Numbered from the stretch's first letter, positions 34,285-42,950 are shown. The stretch is 64,000 nt of DNA from Rhizobium sullae (GCF_900169785.1 NZ_FWER01000003.1:124001-188000); one strand, 5' to 3'. Translations and numbers: made by a program. Notes: generated from the sequence alone by a model not told the origin.

Positions 34285-34498
34285 TCACTGACCGATAAAA
34301 ACTCGCGTCTGCAAGAGCGACCTCGGAACTTGGCCGAGCTTCAAATGAGCGGTGAATGCAGCTTTATTCTCATTTACCAACCTCACACATTTCAGATGCT
34401 TGGCCAACAAATCCGGCCGTCCTTTCGCGTTCGTTTTTTGATAGCTGCTTTGCTATCTGGCTTGGCGTCTTCGCAAACTGAAGATCTTTGCATTCCAA
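34285..34498 (-). pseudogene. Fragment of an ECK-type (PD-(D/E)xK) nuclease-like protein
   Basis: The minus strand reads ECKDLQFAKTPSQIAKQLS and then, in another frame, GRPDLLAKHLKCVRLVNENK ending in VFIGQ at the TGA 34285-34287. The ECK box with the following helix resembles the C-terminal part of restriction-like nuclease proteins I have seen. A frameshift near 34410 joins the two segments. There is no start; only the 3' end remains. Confidence 0.45.
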
Positions 34499-34502
34499 AA
34501 GC

Positions 34503-34683
34503 ATGACACGGCCATCCGCGCTGAAAGATGCGCCTTCATTTATCGAGGCGGAATTTCCGGTTGGGCGACTTTCAGCAGAAGCTTACAAAGAGCGGAAAGC
34601 AATCATCGGTCAAACGTAAACGGGGCTGGGGTTCCTACTGGAAAGGCCGAAAGCCGCTTACGGCGTCGCTTTTGGCGCAGCCA
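34503..34683 (+). pseudogene. 5' fragment of a DUF1156 adenine-specific methylase
   Basis: From the ATG at 34503 the frame reads LKDAPSFIEAEFPVGRLSAE followed by AYKERKAIIGQT and a stop at 34617-34619; shifting frame gives GWGSYWKGRKPL up to about 34680. These are the characteristic first ~60 residues of DUF1156 methylases, which occur in phage-defence-type loci with DUF499/DUF3780 genes. The rest is missing. Confidence 0.7.
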
Positions 34684-34772
34684 CGAACGATTTTGGCCTG
34701 ACGATCCCCTTACTTTATTTTGGGTTCCAAATCTGCCACCGCTCTTGATTTCGTCGGTGTCAATGTCTAATT

Positions 34773-34788
34773 TGACTATATATGGTCA
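34773..34788. promoter_or_regulatory. TGACTATATATGGTCA near-palindrome, probable toxin-antitoxin operator
   Basis: A 16-bp near-perfect palindrome overlaps the AT-rich promoter 21-36 bases upstream of the antitoxin ATG. Autorepression by the Phd-type antitoxin would be expected to act here. Confidence 0.6.
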
Positions 34789-34808
34789 CATTCAGATAGG
34801 AAGCCGCA

Positions 34809-35063
34809 ATGTCAACAATCAGCGTAGCAGAGGCAAAGGCCGGTTTCGCCGCTCTGGTGGATGAAGCAGCGAACGGCGATTTCGTCACCATCACACGGCA
34901 CGGCAAGCCCGCTGCGGTGCTTGTCAGCGTCGAGGCGGCGGAAGCTGCCAAAAAGGCTTTGAAGAAGCCACGGCCGAATTTCGGGGATTTCCTGATGTCG
35001 TATCCCGGCCCCGCCGATCTGGAACGAAACCCCTCGAAAATGAGGGAAATCGACTTTGAATAA
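34809..35063 (+). CDS. Phd/YefM-family antitoxin
   Basis: An 84-residue antitoxin. The N-terminal DNA-binding part MSTISVAEAKAGFAALVDEA and GDFVTITRHGKPAAVLVSVE are the standard Phd/YefM signature; residues 50-84 (KKPRPNFGDFLMSYPGPADL...) form the flexible toxin-binding tail. It should bind and neutralise the PIN toxin of the next gene and repress the promoter through the palindrome at 34773-34788. Its end overlaps the toxin start by 8 bases. Confidence 0.93.
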   Translation: MSTISVAEAKAGFAALVDEAANGDFVTITRHGKPAAVLVSVEAAEAAKKALKKPRPNFGDFLMSYPGPADLERNPSKMREIDFE

Positions 35064-35508
35064 TGGCCTGCTGTTGGACACTAACATCATCAGCAAATTC
35101 TCGCCTGATAAAAAAGAAAAGCCATCCGACGCGGTGAAAGCGTGGTTCCATGAGCAAGGCGAAGCGGACGCGCTCTATCTGTCGGCAATAACCATTGCCG
35201 AAGTCGAGAAAGGCATGCGCAGCCTTCACAGGCGGGGAGTGATCGAAAGGGCCAAGCGTCTGAATGCATGGCTGGATTTCATCTTGGAATCGTTCGGAGA
35301 TCGTATCTTGAACGTGGACCCCATCGTTGCCCGGATAGCCGGAGCGATGGAGGATATGGCGACAGCTAAAGGCCGTCATCCCGGCCTCGGTGATGTCATC
35401 ATAGCCGCAACGGCTAAAGCTTACGGCCTAACCGTAATAACGGAGAACCTAAAACACTTCGTGCCACTCGGTGTGGCGGTCGATCTCCCGGCAGTCTTCA
35501 AACCCTGA
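35056..35508 (+). CDS. vapC: VapC-type PIN-domain toxin
   Basis: A 150-residue PIN ribonuclease. Acidic metal ligands are visible in LLLDTNIISKFSP (Asp8), SAITIAEVEKGM (Glu50), and the C-terminal HPGLGDVIIAATAKAYGLTV (Asp113) with TENLKHF. Such toxins cut tRNA or rRNA and stop translation. It starts with TTG inside the antitoxin gene; the only nearby ATG is out of frame. It is intact while its surroundings are debris, which fits addiction keeping the pair alive. Confidence 0.92.
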   Translation: MNNGLLLDTNIISKFSPDKKEKPSDAVKAWFHEQGEADALYLSAITIAEVEKGMRSLHRRGVIERAKRLNAWLDFILESFGDRILNVDPIVARIAGAMEDMATAKGRHPGLGDVIIAATAKAYGLTVITENLKHFVPLGVAVDLPAVFKP

Positions 35509-35645
35509 AAACGATAATGGACGAGCGCTGCCGACAAGTTTGTAAATGGCGCTCACAATGCCAAGGTCTCGAAATCGGCCGAAAAGGGACCCAGGCGGCA
35601 ATCGGCTAGCCAAGTCCCCGGAGGAAAGGTCCCGAATGCTTTGGT

Positions 35646-35894
35646 TTGCCCGTGACGAAGGCAAACGTTTGCTGTTCTTTGCAAGACTCCACGTCCATTC
35701 GTCAAGCTTTAGAACGGTTTTTTGACAGTGCTACGGACAGTAAGGCTAAAAAGCTTCTCGACGTACTGGAGTCGGTAAGCGCTCCCCGATCCGTATCTCA
35801 AAGGCATCTCGGAATCTCGCGAGTGATGTCAACGCTTCCGCAGGTACTCCAGAACGTCGATTGGCATTCAAATATTGGTGCCGCTTTTGCGTGA
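35646..35894 (+). CDS. Possible small hypothetical protein
   Basis: An 82-codon frame, TTG start, ending WHSNIGAAFA. The helical-looking middle (IRQALERFFDSATDSKAKKL) is protein-like, but the ribosome site is poor, and the segment sits in island debris, so it may be a fragment of a larger lost gene. Confidence 0.25.
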   Translation: MPVTKANVCCSLQDSTSIRQALERFFDSATDSKAKKLLDVLESVSAPRSVSQRHLGISRVMSTLPQVLQNVDWHSNIGAAFA

Positions 35895-35928
35895 GCGTCC
35901 GGTGAGTGGATTTTGCTGAACGAGCCGG

Positions 35929-36321
35929 TTAGGCGATGTGACACCCACGCGGCTTGCCGGGCCGAATCCCAATCCAGCCGTCGCTCAGGTGTTGCCGCCC
36001 TAACATGGCAGCATCAGATAGCCGCAGCCCGGTAAACATGAAAATTGCCAGCGCCAGGCGCGCAGTAGTCCCCGGCTGGTGACAAGCCTCGTATTGCTCT
36101 GTCTCCTCAAGCGTCTATGTGTGAAACCCGTCGCCGGACTTAAGCCGCTTGGTGCCGTTACAGGGATGCGCCTTTGCCTCGCCAACCTCAATTGCCCCAT
36201 CGAAAAGAGCGCTGATTGCCTTCACTATTTTGTTGGCCGCGCCGGGGGCATCTATGCGGGTGTCGCGGATCGCAGCCACATGCTTGCGCTCAAGATGCTC
36301 AAAGGGCTTGTCGCCGTGCTT
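35929..36321 (-). pseudogene. N-terminal/middle part of the decayed tyrosine integrase
   Basis: The minus strand reads KHGDKPFEHLERKHVAAIRD, APGAANKIVKAISALFDGAI and LKSGDGFHT, then an in-frame TAG (36115-36117) where related integrases have Trp, then TLEETEQYEACHQPGTTARL and IFMFTGLRLSDAAMLGRQHL, stopping at 35929-35931. It contains the core-binding domain and the first catalytic Arg box. The C-terminal boxes lie 1.7 kb away at 33848-34198, beyond a segment with the PIN toxin pair. At its 5' side it runs into IS5-family debris. It is plainly a dead gene. Confidence 0.8.
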
Positions 36322-36329
36322 GATGCAGA

Positions 36330-36530
36330 TTGCATCTGGCACTGGATGCATAGCGGCGAGATCATTGCCCATACTCTGACCGACCAAGACACAGGCGATG
36401 CTTTTCAGGCGGACCACTGCTCGGCCAGATCGGGGTCCCGACCGGACAGATCACTGCTGACGACGCCTATGGCGGAAAGCCAACCTACGATGCCGTCATC
36501 AACCACAGCGCTGCTGCCCATCCGGCGAGG
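36330..36530 (+). mobile_element. IS5-family transposase fragment
   Basis: Plus-strand frames give HLALDA, then SGEIIAHTLTDQDTGDA, then GQITADDAYGGKPTYDAVIN, matching the DDE region of IS5-group transposases (LHLAVDADSGEI-type, AHTLTDQD, ADGAYDGKPTYDAV) with at least two frameshifts. Only ~200 bases remain. It abuts the integrase remnant, so an IS insertion probably contributed to its break-up. Confidence 0.7.
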
Positions 36531-36594
36531 GGTCCCGCACCTGTGGGACACGGACCGCCGCGAACGTCGTCGGATTGGAGATGAAGAAGGTCCT

Positions 36595-37206
36595 TCAGAA
36601 ATTGAACCGCACGCCGACGACATTGGCACTGGAGCCGCCGTGCATGTCACCGAGCGTCCCCCAGGCTCCGGACCGGTGGTGTATCCGCCAGAAGAAATCG
36701 ACGTCGGGCATGGCGTTGAAGGAAAGGTTCAACTCGGGGCCGAGATAGAACAGCGTTCTGGCGTCCCCGTTACCCTCCAGCTCGTTCTTGCGCTCCCGTC
36801 CCTCCTGGGTATGCGTGACATGGCTGATGCCAAACGTAAAGGCTGGTGAAATACGGACGGTATCACCAATCTCGAAACCGTCGTAGCGACCGACGACGCC
36901 GCCCCAGAATTCCGCATTCGGATGCCCGCCGTATCTCCCAGCGAGCCCCGCTTCCAGTCCGAACCTGAAGGAGCCCATCCTAGCCGGGAAGTACTGGTAG
37001 CCGAGGCCGAAGATCGGGAGGTCTTCGTATGTGACGCCGAAAGGATTGGATGCCTGGAGGATGTCGGCGTCGACCATCGTGCCGCCGAAGGCGAATACCG
37101 ACTGATTGACGTCGCGGTTCTGCGCCTGCGCGTCGGTTGTTCCCAAGAACGGCATAGTGGCAGCGCCGAGCAGCAGAGCAAGCGGGATGGCGTTCGAAGG
37201 CTTCAT
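36595..37206 (-). CDS. PagL-like outer-membrane acyloxyacyl hydrolase/lipid A deacylase family protein
   Basis: A ~203-residue protein from the ATG at 37206 (aggaaa upstream); in-frame ATGs at 37230 and further upstream are alternatives. The signal peptide MKPSNAIPLALLLGAATMPF ends near DAQAQ. The mature part is a beta-barrel of the PagL/acyloxyacyl hydrolase type: FAFGGTMVDADILQ, PIFGLGYQYFPARMGSFRFG, and the C-terminal FFWRIHHRSGAWGTLG with His-x-Ser residues where PagL has its catalytic pair; it ends in Phe (VVGVRFNF), as outer-membrane proteins do. PagL removes the 3-O acyl chain of lipid A; activity of this homolog is not shown by sequence. It is surrounded by IS fragments. Confidence 0.7.
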   Translation of the reverse strand: MKPSNAIPLALLLGAATMPFLGTTDAQAQNRDVNQSVFAFGGTMVDADILQASNPFGVTYEDLPIFGLGYQYFPARMGSFRFGLEAGLAGRYGGHPNAEFWGGVVGRYDGFEIGDTVRISPAFTFGISHVTHTQEGRERKNELEGNGDARTLFYLGPELNLSFNAMPDVDFFWRIHHRSGAWGTLGDMHGGSSANVVGVRFNF

Positions 37207-37624
37207 ATCGGATCGTTTCCTGGACTTCATTTTTTCTCTAGGGCGCGCATTCACCGAGAGCTCTGGAACGGCGCCTGACTGGGCGGAAGACACCTTCCGC
37301 TAGCCCCTGCATGCGGCCCCGCAGTATCGTCAACAGAGTCCTTCGGGGATCGCGGAATTTTACCATCGACGTGCTCACGGCATTTTGCCATTCCCAATCT
37401 AGAAAATGTTCCATTTTGCAACGCGTTGCAAATCCCGTTTGAATGGCTGGAAGAACGACGTTTCAGAACTGCTTCTCATCGGGGTCTGTTGGCCAGGCAA
37501 CCGACGATGAAAGCCCGCCACGAAGTCGATTGACTGCCGGTGCGGCATGCTCTGCCGCCTGGCTTCAACAGACATGCCGGCGACCGTCGGCGGAGAGGAC
37601 CCGGTCGCTTTTGCCGCCCTTGAA

Positions 37625-37977
37625 GCGGGCCTGCTGCTGGAGGATATTTTTGCCCGGTGTCTGGTCGCCTCGTTCTTCAGCGTCAGGTGCATGCGCTCAT
37701 GCCGGCCGTTTTCTTGGGGACGGCCCGGCCTGATGCGCTCCAGCGTGATCCCGAGCCTCAGCCACCACACCGACAGCTTCGACAGACTGTAGAGCCCGTT
37801 TGGGCTGGCGAACGGCAAGCCGTTGTCGCTGCGGATCGCCGTCGGCAGGCCGCATTCGGTAAACAGCCGCCGGAACGCGTCGAAGACAGCCCGTTCTCGC
37901 GTCGACTCAAAGGCTTCGCAGGCGAGAAGACAACGCGACGCCTGGTCGGTGACCGCCAGCGGGTAAGCGGGTGTCAC
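37625..37977 (-). mobile_element. IS481-family transposase fragment
   Basis: The minus strand gives YPLAVTDQASRCLLACEAFE, GLPTAIRSDNGLPFASPNGL, LSKLSVWWLRLGITLERIRP and PQENGRHERMHLTLKNEATR, the rve-type integrase core of IS481-like elements, with the SDNG and glutamate motifs visible. After a frameshift near 37660, LQQQARF continues for a few residues and then homology stops. The N-terminal HTH part is missing. The following ~200 bases to 37400 look like further degraded insertion-sequence DNA. Confidence 0.75.
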
Positions 37978-37997
37978 GGATCGCCGGAGCCGGAGCC

Positions 37998-38258
37998 TTA
38001 AAAGTCGAAAATCTCTCCGAGAAAGCCGCCTTTTTTCTTCTTATAGGGCTGCGACGCGTGCGTGCCCCCGTGCGTCCCGTATCGCTCCTGTTCCCTCTGC
38101 GGCTCGCGGTACGGCGCGGGCTCACCACTAGAGCGTTCGATGATTTTGTCTAGCTCGCCGCGGTCCAACCAAACGCCTCGGCACTTCGGGCAGTAGTCGA
38201 TCTCGATTCCCTGGCGATCACTCATCACCAAGTCGGACTGATCAATCGGACATTTCAT
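37998..38258 (-). CDS. TFIIB-type zinc-ribbon protein
   Basis: An 86-residue protein with one zinc ribbon: MKCPIDQSDLV and YCPKCRGVWLDRGELDKIIE, giving the C-x2-D/C...C-x2-C pattern and the conserved GVWLDRGEL of zf-TFIIB (PF13453) proteins. The tail is Gln/Arg/Lys-rich and ends GGFLGEIFDF, a typical C-terminal motif of this family. Function unknown. It lies just outside the IS481 fragment. Confidence 0.85.
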   Translation of the reverse strand: MKCPIDQSDLVMSDRQGIEIDYCPKCRGVWLDRGELDKIIERSSGEPAPYREPQREQERYGTHGGTHASQPYKKKKGGFLGEIFDF

Positions 38259-38478
38259 CGCTAATTCCTTTAGATGTCAGGGGTTGAATATGGGGCTCCA
38301 ACCGCCACACACAAGAGCACTACCTAAGCTTGGCGATCTCAAGTTTGTGGATGAGCATTTTTTCTTAAGAGGCGCGCGTTTTGTCTTGCGACTCCCTAGC
38401 CAAGAATAGCACTTGGTTGCATTTATCAATACATTCTCGTAAAGAGTTTAGATGCGCAACAACCGATGAGCCGCTACG

Positions 38479-39414
38479 ATGGATGAGATTCCCACCGAAG
38501 GCTTTGATGCGGCAGTGACCCTGACAGACCATCTAGACCACCTGCCCGACAAGAAGCGCCGCGAGCTTGCCCGGGTTCTGCAGGTCCTGTTTTTCGAAGT
38601 CGAGCAGTTCCGCGCCACCAAGCTGTCCGGAAAGAAGGCGGCCGGAAAGGTGCTCATGGTCGTGCTTTACGGCTCGTACGCCCGCGGCGACTGGGTCGAG
38701 GACCGTGCGAGCGGCTACCGCTCCGACTATGACCTTCTGATCGTCGTCAACACCAAGAGCTTCGCCGAAGAGCATGAGCTGTGGGAGGCGCTGGAAGCAC
38801 GGCTGCTGCAGGAGCAGATCAGCCACCGGATCGAAACGCCGGTGATCCCGATCGTGCACTGCCTCTCAGACGTCAACGACCAGCTGGCACGCGGCCGTCC
38901 TTTCTTCACCGACATCGCCAGAGACGGCATCGTGCTCTACGAGGAGCCCGGCCATCCCCTCGCCCAGCCGAAGGCGCTGACACCGGAGGAGGCAAGGGCC
39001 GAGGCACAGCGGTATTTCGATAAATGGTTTCTCGATGCGTCTTACTGTGTCAGGCAGGCTGAAAATGCTGTTGCCGATCAGATGTCAAACCACGGCGCCT
39101 TCGATCTGCATCAGGCCACAGAGCGCTTTTACCACTGCGTCTTGCTGACCTTGACGCTCTACAGCCCGAAGTCTCACCGCATCAAGGTGCTGCGCTCGCA
39201 AGCCGAAAGCGCCGATGCGCGACTGGTTTCCGCCTGGCCGCGCGAGACGCGCTTTGCCCGCCGTTGCTTTGAGCTTTTGTCTCGCGCGTACGTCGAGGCG
39301 AGGTACTCGTCGAAATACACAATCAGTGATGAGGAGCTGCAATGGCTTGTCACTCATGTGAAGGACTTGCAGGCGCTCGTTGAGGAGATCTGCAAGGAGC
39401 GTCTGAACGGGTGA
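38479..39414 (+). CDS. Nucleotidyltransferase-HEPN fusion protein
   Basis: A 311-residue two-domain protein. Residues 55-140 are a minimal nucleotidyltransferase with GSYARGD (65-71) and the catalytic RSDYDLLIVV (Asp83 and Asp85). Residues 165-300 form a helical HEPN domain (KWFLDASYCVRQAENAVADQ, FDLHQATERFYHCVLLTLTL, KVLRSQAESADARLV). Separate MNT and HEPN genes form toxin-antitoxin pairs in which the MNT adenylylates the HEPN RNase; here both are on one chain, so it may regulate itself. The upstream ATG region lacks a good ribosome site. It sits at the right border of the debris zone. Confidence 0.82.
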   Translation: MDEIPTEGFDAAVTLTDHLDHLPDKKRRELARVLQVLFFEVEQFRATKLSGKKAAGKVLMVVLYGSYARGDWVEDRASGYRSDYDLLIVVNTKSFAEEHELWEALEARLLQEQISHRIETPVIPIVHCLSDVNDQLARGRPFFTDIARDGIVLYEEPGHPLAQPKALTPEEARAEAQRYFDKWFLDASYCVRQAENAVADQMSNHGAFDLHQATERFYHCVLLTLTLYSPKSHRIKVLRSQAESADARLVSAWPRETRFARRCFELLSRAYVEARYSSKYTISDEELQWLVTHVKDLQALVEEICKERLNG

Positions 39415-39460
39415 AACTGCCGTATAGTTCGATGCAACCGACTCCCGCGCGCAATCATAC

Positions 39461-41626
39461 TCACTCCGCTAGCTGCGCAGCACTCGCCGCTCCGATCTGC
39501 AAAAGCGGCACCCTTGGTGCAAGGTCACGCGGCCTCTGCCACCGTCGCGGCGCCCGCTGCGATCTAACGCTGACGGCGTGCTTCTCGATGCCCCTGGCGA
39601 GTTTCGACGGGCGGTCGAACATACGGCGCCAGAGGCCGCGGATGGCGGCGATCGGATAGGCGCGGGCGGGCATCGCCAGCGGCATCTCGCTGAACAGGCG
39701 CTGGATCATCTTGCGGCGGATCTCTTCGGCGGTCTGCCGGATCTCCCAGTCATATCGGCGGTCGCGGACGGCGACGATTGAGATGGATAGGCCGAGGCGC
39801 ACCCTGTCCGCGCCCGTCACCCTGCCTGCAACGTCGAAGTCAGCAAAAGGAGAAAAGATCAGGATGTCGCCCGGGCGAACCTGCCCTGCCGCCCGCCCGT
39901 CATGCAACGTGATCTCTGCCTTGCTGATTGAAATCGTGTCGACAGTGCAAGGGGTGGAATTGCCGTCGCGTGCAAGATTTGCCTGCCGGGCAAGCGGAAA
40001 CTGGATGCTGTCCAGCGGTTCGCGCGGAAGTTCGATGCAGACGAGCAGGGAAACGAAGGCATAGACCATGACGACCATGCCCCAGGCGACGCTGAAGCCG
40101 TCGAGGTCGTTGTAGGTGCCCATCAGGGGGCCATTCAGCATGCCCACGAAGGTCAGGATGATGACCAGGAGGAACGTGCCGGCGATCGGGTAGAGGATAT
40201 CGACGCGCGCCCGGTCCTCCCCTTTAGCCGTAACCTTGAACGGCCGCCCGAACGGATGGATGAGGGCGTGAAGCAGGGCGATGGTGATGGGGATCGCCGA
40301 CACCATCTGCGACACTTCGGTAAAGAGCGGCATGCTGCGCCGGCCGGAAACCCAGGCATGAAAGGCCCACATGCCGCCGACCATCGGCAGCGCATAGAGA
40401 AAGAAGGCTTCCGGCTCCATCTGGATCGCCGGCAGGCCAAGGAAATAATAGAGGATCGGCGCCGCCATCAAAAGCAGGATGAACGGGCGGCAGAACCAGA
40501 ACAGCAGTCCGTGGAAATAATGCAGCCGCTGCAAGAAGGTATAGCCACGGCCGAAGAACGGGCCGTCCCGGAGCAGCGCGACCTGAATGGTCCCGAGGCA
40601 CCAGCGGCAGCGCTGGGTAATATAGCCGGAAAGGCTTTCGGCCGAGAGGCCGACGCTGAGGCGTTCGTTCAGCCAGCGAGTCTTCAAGCCTTTCTGCAGC
40701 AGCCGATAGGTGAGATGGATATCTTCCGTCACCGTTTCCTGCGGCATGCCGCCGATCATGCCGAGCGCATCGCGGCGCACGATGCAGGAGGTGCCGACGC
40801 AAAAGGCAGCTCCCCATCCGTCCTTCGAGGGCTGCATGACATCGAAGAAAATGCGCTGATCATCGACCCATGCCTTCGATGCCAGGAGGTTATGTTGGAC
40901 GGGGTCGGCATTGTAGTAGAACTGCGGCGTCTGGATGAGCCCGATTTCCGGATCGGCGAACTGACCGACGGTGCGCTTCAGGATGGCGCGCTGCGGCGCG
41001 AAATCGGCGTCGAGAATGAGGATATAGGGCGCGTTCGTCTCCCTGGCCGATTGCCGGATGGCATTGTTGAGATTGCCGCCCTTGGCGCCGACATTGTCGC
41101 TACGCCGCAGATATCGCACGCCGACCTCGGCGCAATAATCCTCCAGCCAGTCGCGGCGTCCGTCGTCCAGCACCCACACGGTGAAATTCTGGTAATCGAT
41201 CGCCTTCGCGGCAAGGATCGTGCGCTCCAGAATGGAGAGCTCTTCGTTATAGGTACAGATGAAGACATCGACGGCTGGCGGCGATGCGGAGCCGGCGATG
41301 AAGAGCTCGCTCGCATCCGCAGCTGCACTGTGGTCGGTCCGCCGGAAGAAGAAGACGATCGAAAGCACCGTATAGAAGATGACGACGATCTCGAAGCAGA
41401 GATAGGCCCGCGGCCACAGCGCATAGGCGCTCCATTCGAAGTCCGGCAGCGTTTTGGTGACGCGGAAATAGAGATAATTCAACAACATGACGATGAGGAT
41501 CGCGCCGAATATGACGCGGTCTTTACCCCGGCGGCTATCGAGCAGCCAGGCGCAGCCCATGATGAGCGCAAGCGCCAGAAGCGAGAAGAGAATGGCGTCC
41601 GATAGAGTCACTACTTCGGGGGACAT
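39461..41626 (-). CDS. GT2 beta-glucan/cellulose-synthase-like membrane glycosyltransferase
   Basis: A 721-residue processive synthase. Three membrane helices in the first 95 residues precede the GT2 domain with DDG (154-156), DAD (206-208), TED (300-302) and QRCRW (338-342), the full D,D,D,QxxRW set of cellulose-synthase-type enzymes. About five further helices follow (370-540), then a C-terminal domain (about 550-660) in the position of the BcsA PilZ domain but without a clear RxxxR/DxSxxG motif. It resembles BgsA of rhizobial mixed-linkage glucan and CrdS-type synthases. It should polymerise UDP-glucose and extrude the chain. The start overlaps the upstream gene by 16 bases: one operon with the toroid and fusion-protein genes. 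Confidence 0.88.
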   Translation of the reverse strand: MSPEVVTLSDAILFSLLALALIMGCAWLLDSRRGKDRVIFGAILIVMLLNYLYFRVTKTLPDFEWSAYALWPRAYLCFEIVVIFYTVLSIVFFFRRTDHSAAADASELFIAGSASPPAVDVFICTYNEELSILERTILAAKAIDYQNFTVWVLDDGRRDWLEDYCAEVGVRYLRRSDNVGAKGGNLNNAIRQSARETNAPYILILDADFAPQRAILKRTVGQFADPEIGLIQTPQFYYNADPVQHNLLASKAWVDDQRIFFDVMQPSKDGWGAAFCVGTSCIVRRDALGMIGGMPQETVTEDIHLTYRLLQKGLKTRWLNERLSVGLSAESLSGYITQRCRWCLGTIQVALLRDGPFFGRGYTFLQRLHYFHGLLFWFCRPFILLLMAAPILYYFLGLPAIQMEPEAFFLYALPMVGGMWAFHAWVSGRRSMPLFTEVSQMVSAIPITIALLHALIHPFGRPFKVTAKGEDRARVDILYPIAGTFLLVIILTFVGMLNGPLMGTYNDLDGFSVAWGMVVMVYAFVSLLVCIELPREPLDSIQFPLARQANLARDGNSTPCTVDTISISKAEITLHDGRAAGQVRPGDILIFSPFADFDVAGRVTGADRVRLGLSISIVAVRDRRYDWEIRQTAEEIRRKMIQRLFSEMPLAMPARAYPIAAIRGLWRRMFDRPSKLARGIEKHAVSVRSQRAPRRWQRPRDLAPRVPLLQIGAASAAQLAE

Positions 41627-42915
41627 GGGCTATCCTTGCTGATCAACGCCTGGCCCGCGCGGCCGAAGAAAGGGTTGAGATCGAGCGCGGCAAGCACGGC
41701 CCAGGCGGTCGCCCCGACATGCGGAAGACGGTAATATTTGAAATCGCCGGGCGAGGAGTTGGGGCCAACCTGAAGGCCGGTGGAAAGCTGCTCGTTGACC
41801 GTTGCATAGATAAGGCTGCCGGGCGTGACCTGAGCGGCGATGGTCTTGAACAAAGGCTCGGCTTTTTCCGGATGTCCAGCAAGACGCAGGACGAGTGCCG
41901 CCTGCGCGGTACCTTCGAGCCAGATCCCGTCCCGGTCGCTGTTGAAGTCGAAGCCGCCGTCGACGCCATGGTTCAACTCAGTCCATTCCATGACTTGCCC
42001 GGCCTTTGTCTTGAAATCCGGCACGGCAATCAGCGGCCACAGTTCGGCATCGAGCCCCGACATTTCGACGTTCGGCGCGTTGCTGCCGGGCACGCTGCCG
42101 ATGTAGAAGCGCCCCTCGTCGTCGTTCCACATGGCATGAAGGAACTTGAGCGCAGTGTCGCCGCGATGGGTCCAGTCGCCACCGGCGTCCAGGCGCGCAA
42201 GCCAGCTATCCGCGGCGTAGACGTCCAGATTATGTTCCGTCGATTTCCAGGTCAGGCGCTCGGGCGCCGGCTCGTGGCCGAAGAAGCCGCCGAAATAGCC
42301 CGGGTTTTGCGGATCTGCCGTGCTGCGGTGGATCCAGTCCATGATCTTGCGCGCGGTATCGAGATAGGCAGGCTGCTCCGTCTCCTCGTAGGCCATCAGC
42401 AGCGCCAGCGCGCCCCATGCCGTGCTGCCCGTCGCACTGCCGACCTGATAGCCGTCCTCGATCCAGGAATTGCTGGCAGCGCTCCAATAGCCGGGCAGCA
42501 GCATTCCCTCCTTGCCCGGCATGACGGGGCCGGACCGGTAGGCATTCCTCAGTCGCCCGTCATGATAGTGGCGGTCCGTCTCCACGGCGAGCACGAGGGC
42601 ATCGGCAATGCGGCGGGCTTCGGCTTTCCGCTTGCAGCCGTAAAGCGCCATCAGTGCGAGCGCGTTGTCATAGGTGAAGCCGGTGTTTTCCAGAGCTGGA
42701 TGCAGCGCCGAACCACCGTTTGCCGGTTCGAAACTGCGCAGGACGAAGGGCTGTCCCGGATCGCCGCCCATCTGGGCAGCCAGACCGTCGCAAAGCGTGC
42801 AGGCAAGCTCCTGATGTTCGCTATCGGCGAGCACAGGGAATGCCGGCAGGACGATCACCGTCGCTGCGAGCAGCAGCAAGCGTCCCTTGTTCATGGTCGA
42901 TCTCAGATGCTTCAT
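41611..42915 (-). CDS. Secreted alpha/alpha-toroid protein of the polysaccharide operon
   Basis: A 434-residue exported protein: MKHLRSTMNKGRLLLLAATV... is a signal peptide (cleavage near VLADSE). The body is a run of paired helices typical of (alpha/alpha)6 glycosidases or lyases: NTGFTYDNALALMALYGCKR, GSATGSTAWGALALLMAYEE, EHNLDVYAADSWLARLDAGG, NHGVDGGFDFNSDRDGIWLE and HVGATAWAVLAALDLNPFFG. Acidic residues in these loops could be catalytic. The start has gaggg 6 bases upstream. Between a fusion-protein gene and a GT2 synthase, a role in trimming or guiding the nascent beta-glucan in the periplasm is likely, analogous to BcsZ in cellulose operons. Confidence 0.72.
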   Translation of the reverse strand: MKHLRSTMNKGRLLLLAATVIVLPAFPVLADSEHQELACTLCDGLAAQMGGDPGQPFVLRSFEPANGGSALHPALENTGFTYDNALALMALYGCKRKAEARRIADALVLAVETDRHYHDGRLRNAYRSGPVMPGKEGMLLPGYWSAASNSWIEDGYQVGSATGSTAWGALALLMAYEETEQPAYLDTARKIMDWIHRSTADPQNPGYFGGFFGHEPAPERLTWKSTEHNLDVYAADSWLARLDAGGDWTHRGDTALKFLHAMWNDDEGRFYIGSVPGSNAPNVEMSGLDAELWPLIAVPDFKTKAGQVMEWTELNHGVDGGFDFNSDRDGIWLEGTAQAALVLRLAGHPEKAEPLFKTIAAQVTPGSLIYATVNEQLSTGLQVGPNSSPGDFKYYRLPHVGATAWAVLAALDLNPFFGRAGQALISKDSPCPPK

Positions 42916-42950
42916 TGTTGACCCTCGTCAATGCAGCGGCGAAACCGGCG

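Noticed and set aside
36079..36849. A 256-codon + strand frame across the older-island debris
   Set aside because: Only ~60 codons in it resemble a protein (IS5 transposase, partly in other frames); the rest is antisense to an integrase remnant and the PagL-like gene.
37399..37624. Continuation of the IS481 frame as a real gene
   Set aside because: Homology ends after a frameshift near 37660, and the remaining codons are not protein-like.
40256..41605. A 449-codon open frame antisense to the GT2 synthase
   Set aside because: The GT2 gene carries all catalytic motifs on the other strand; this frame has none.
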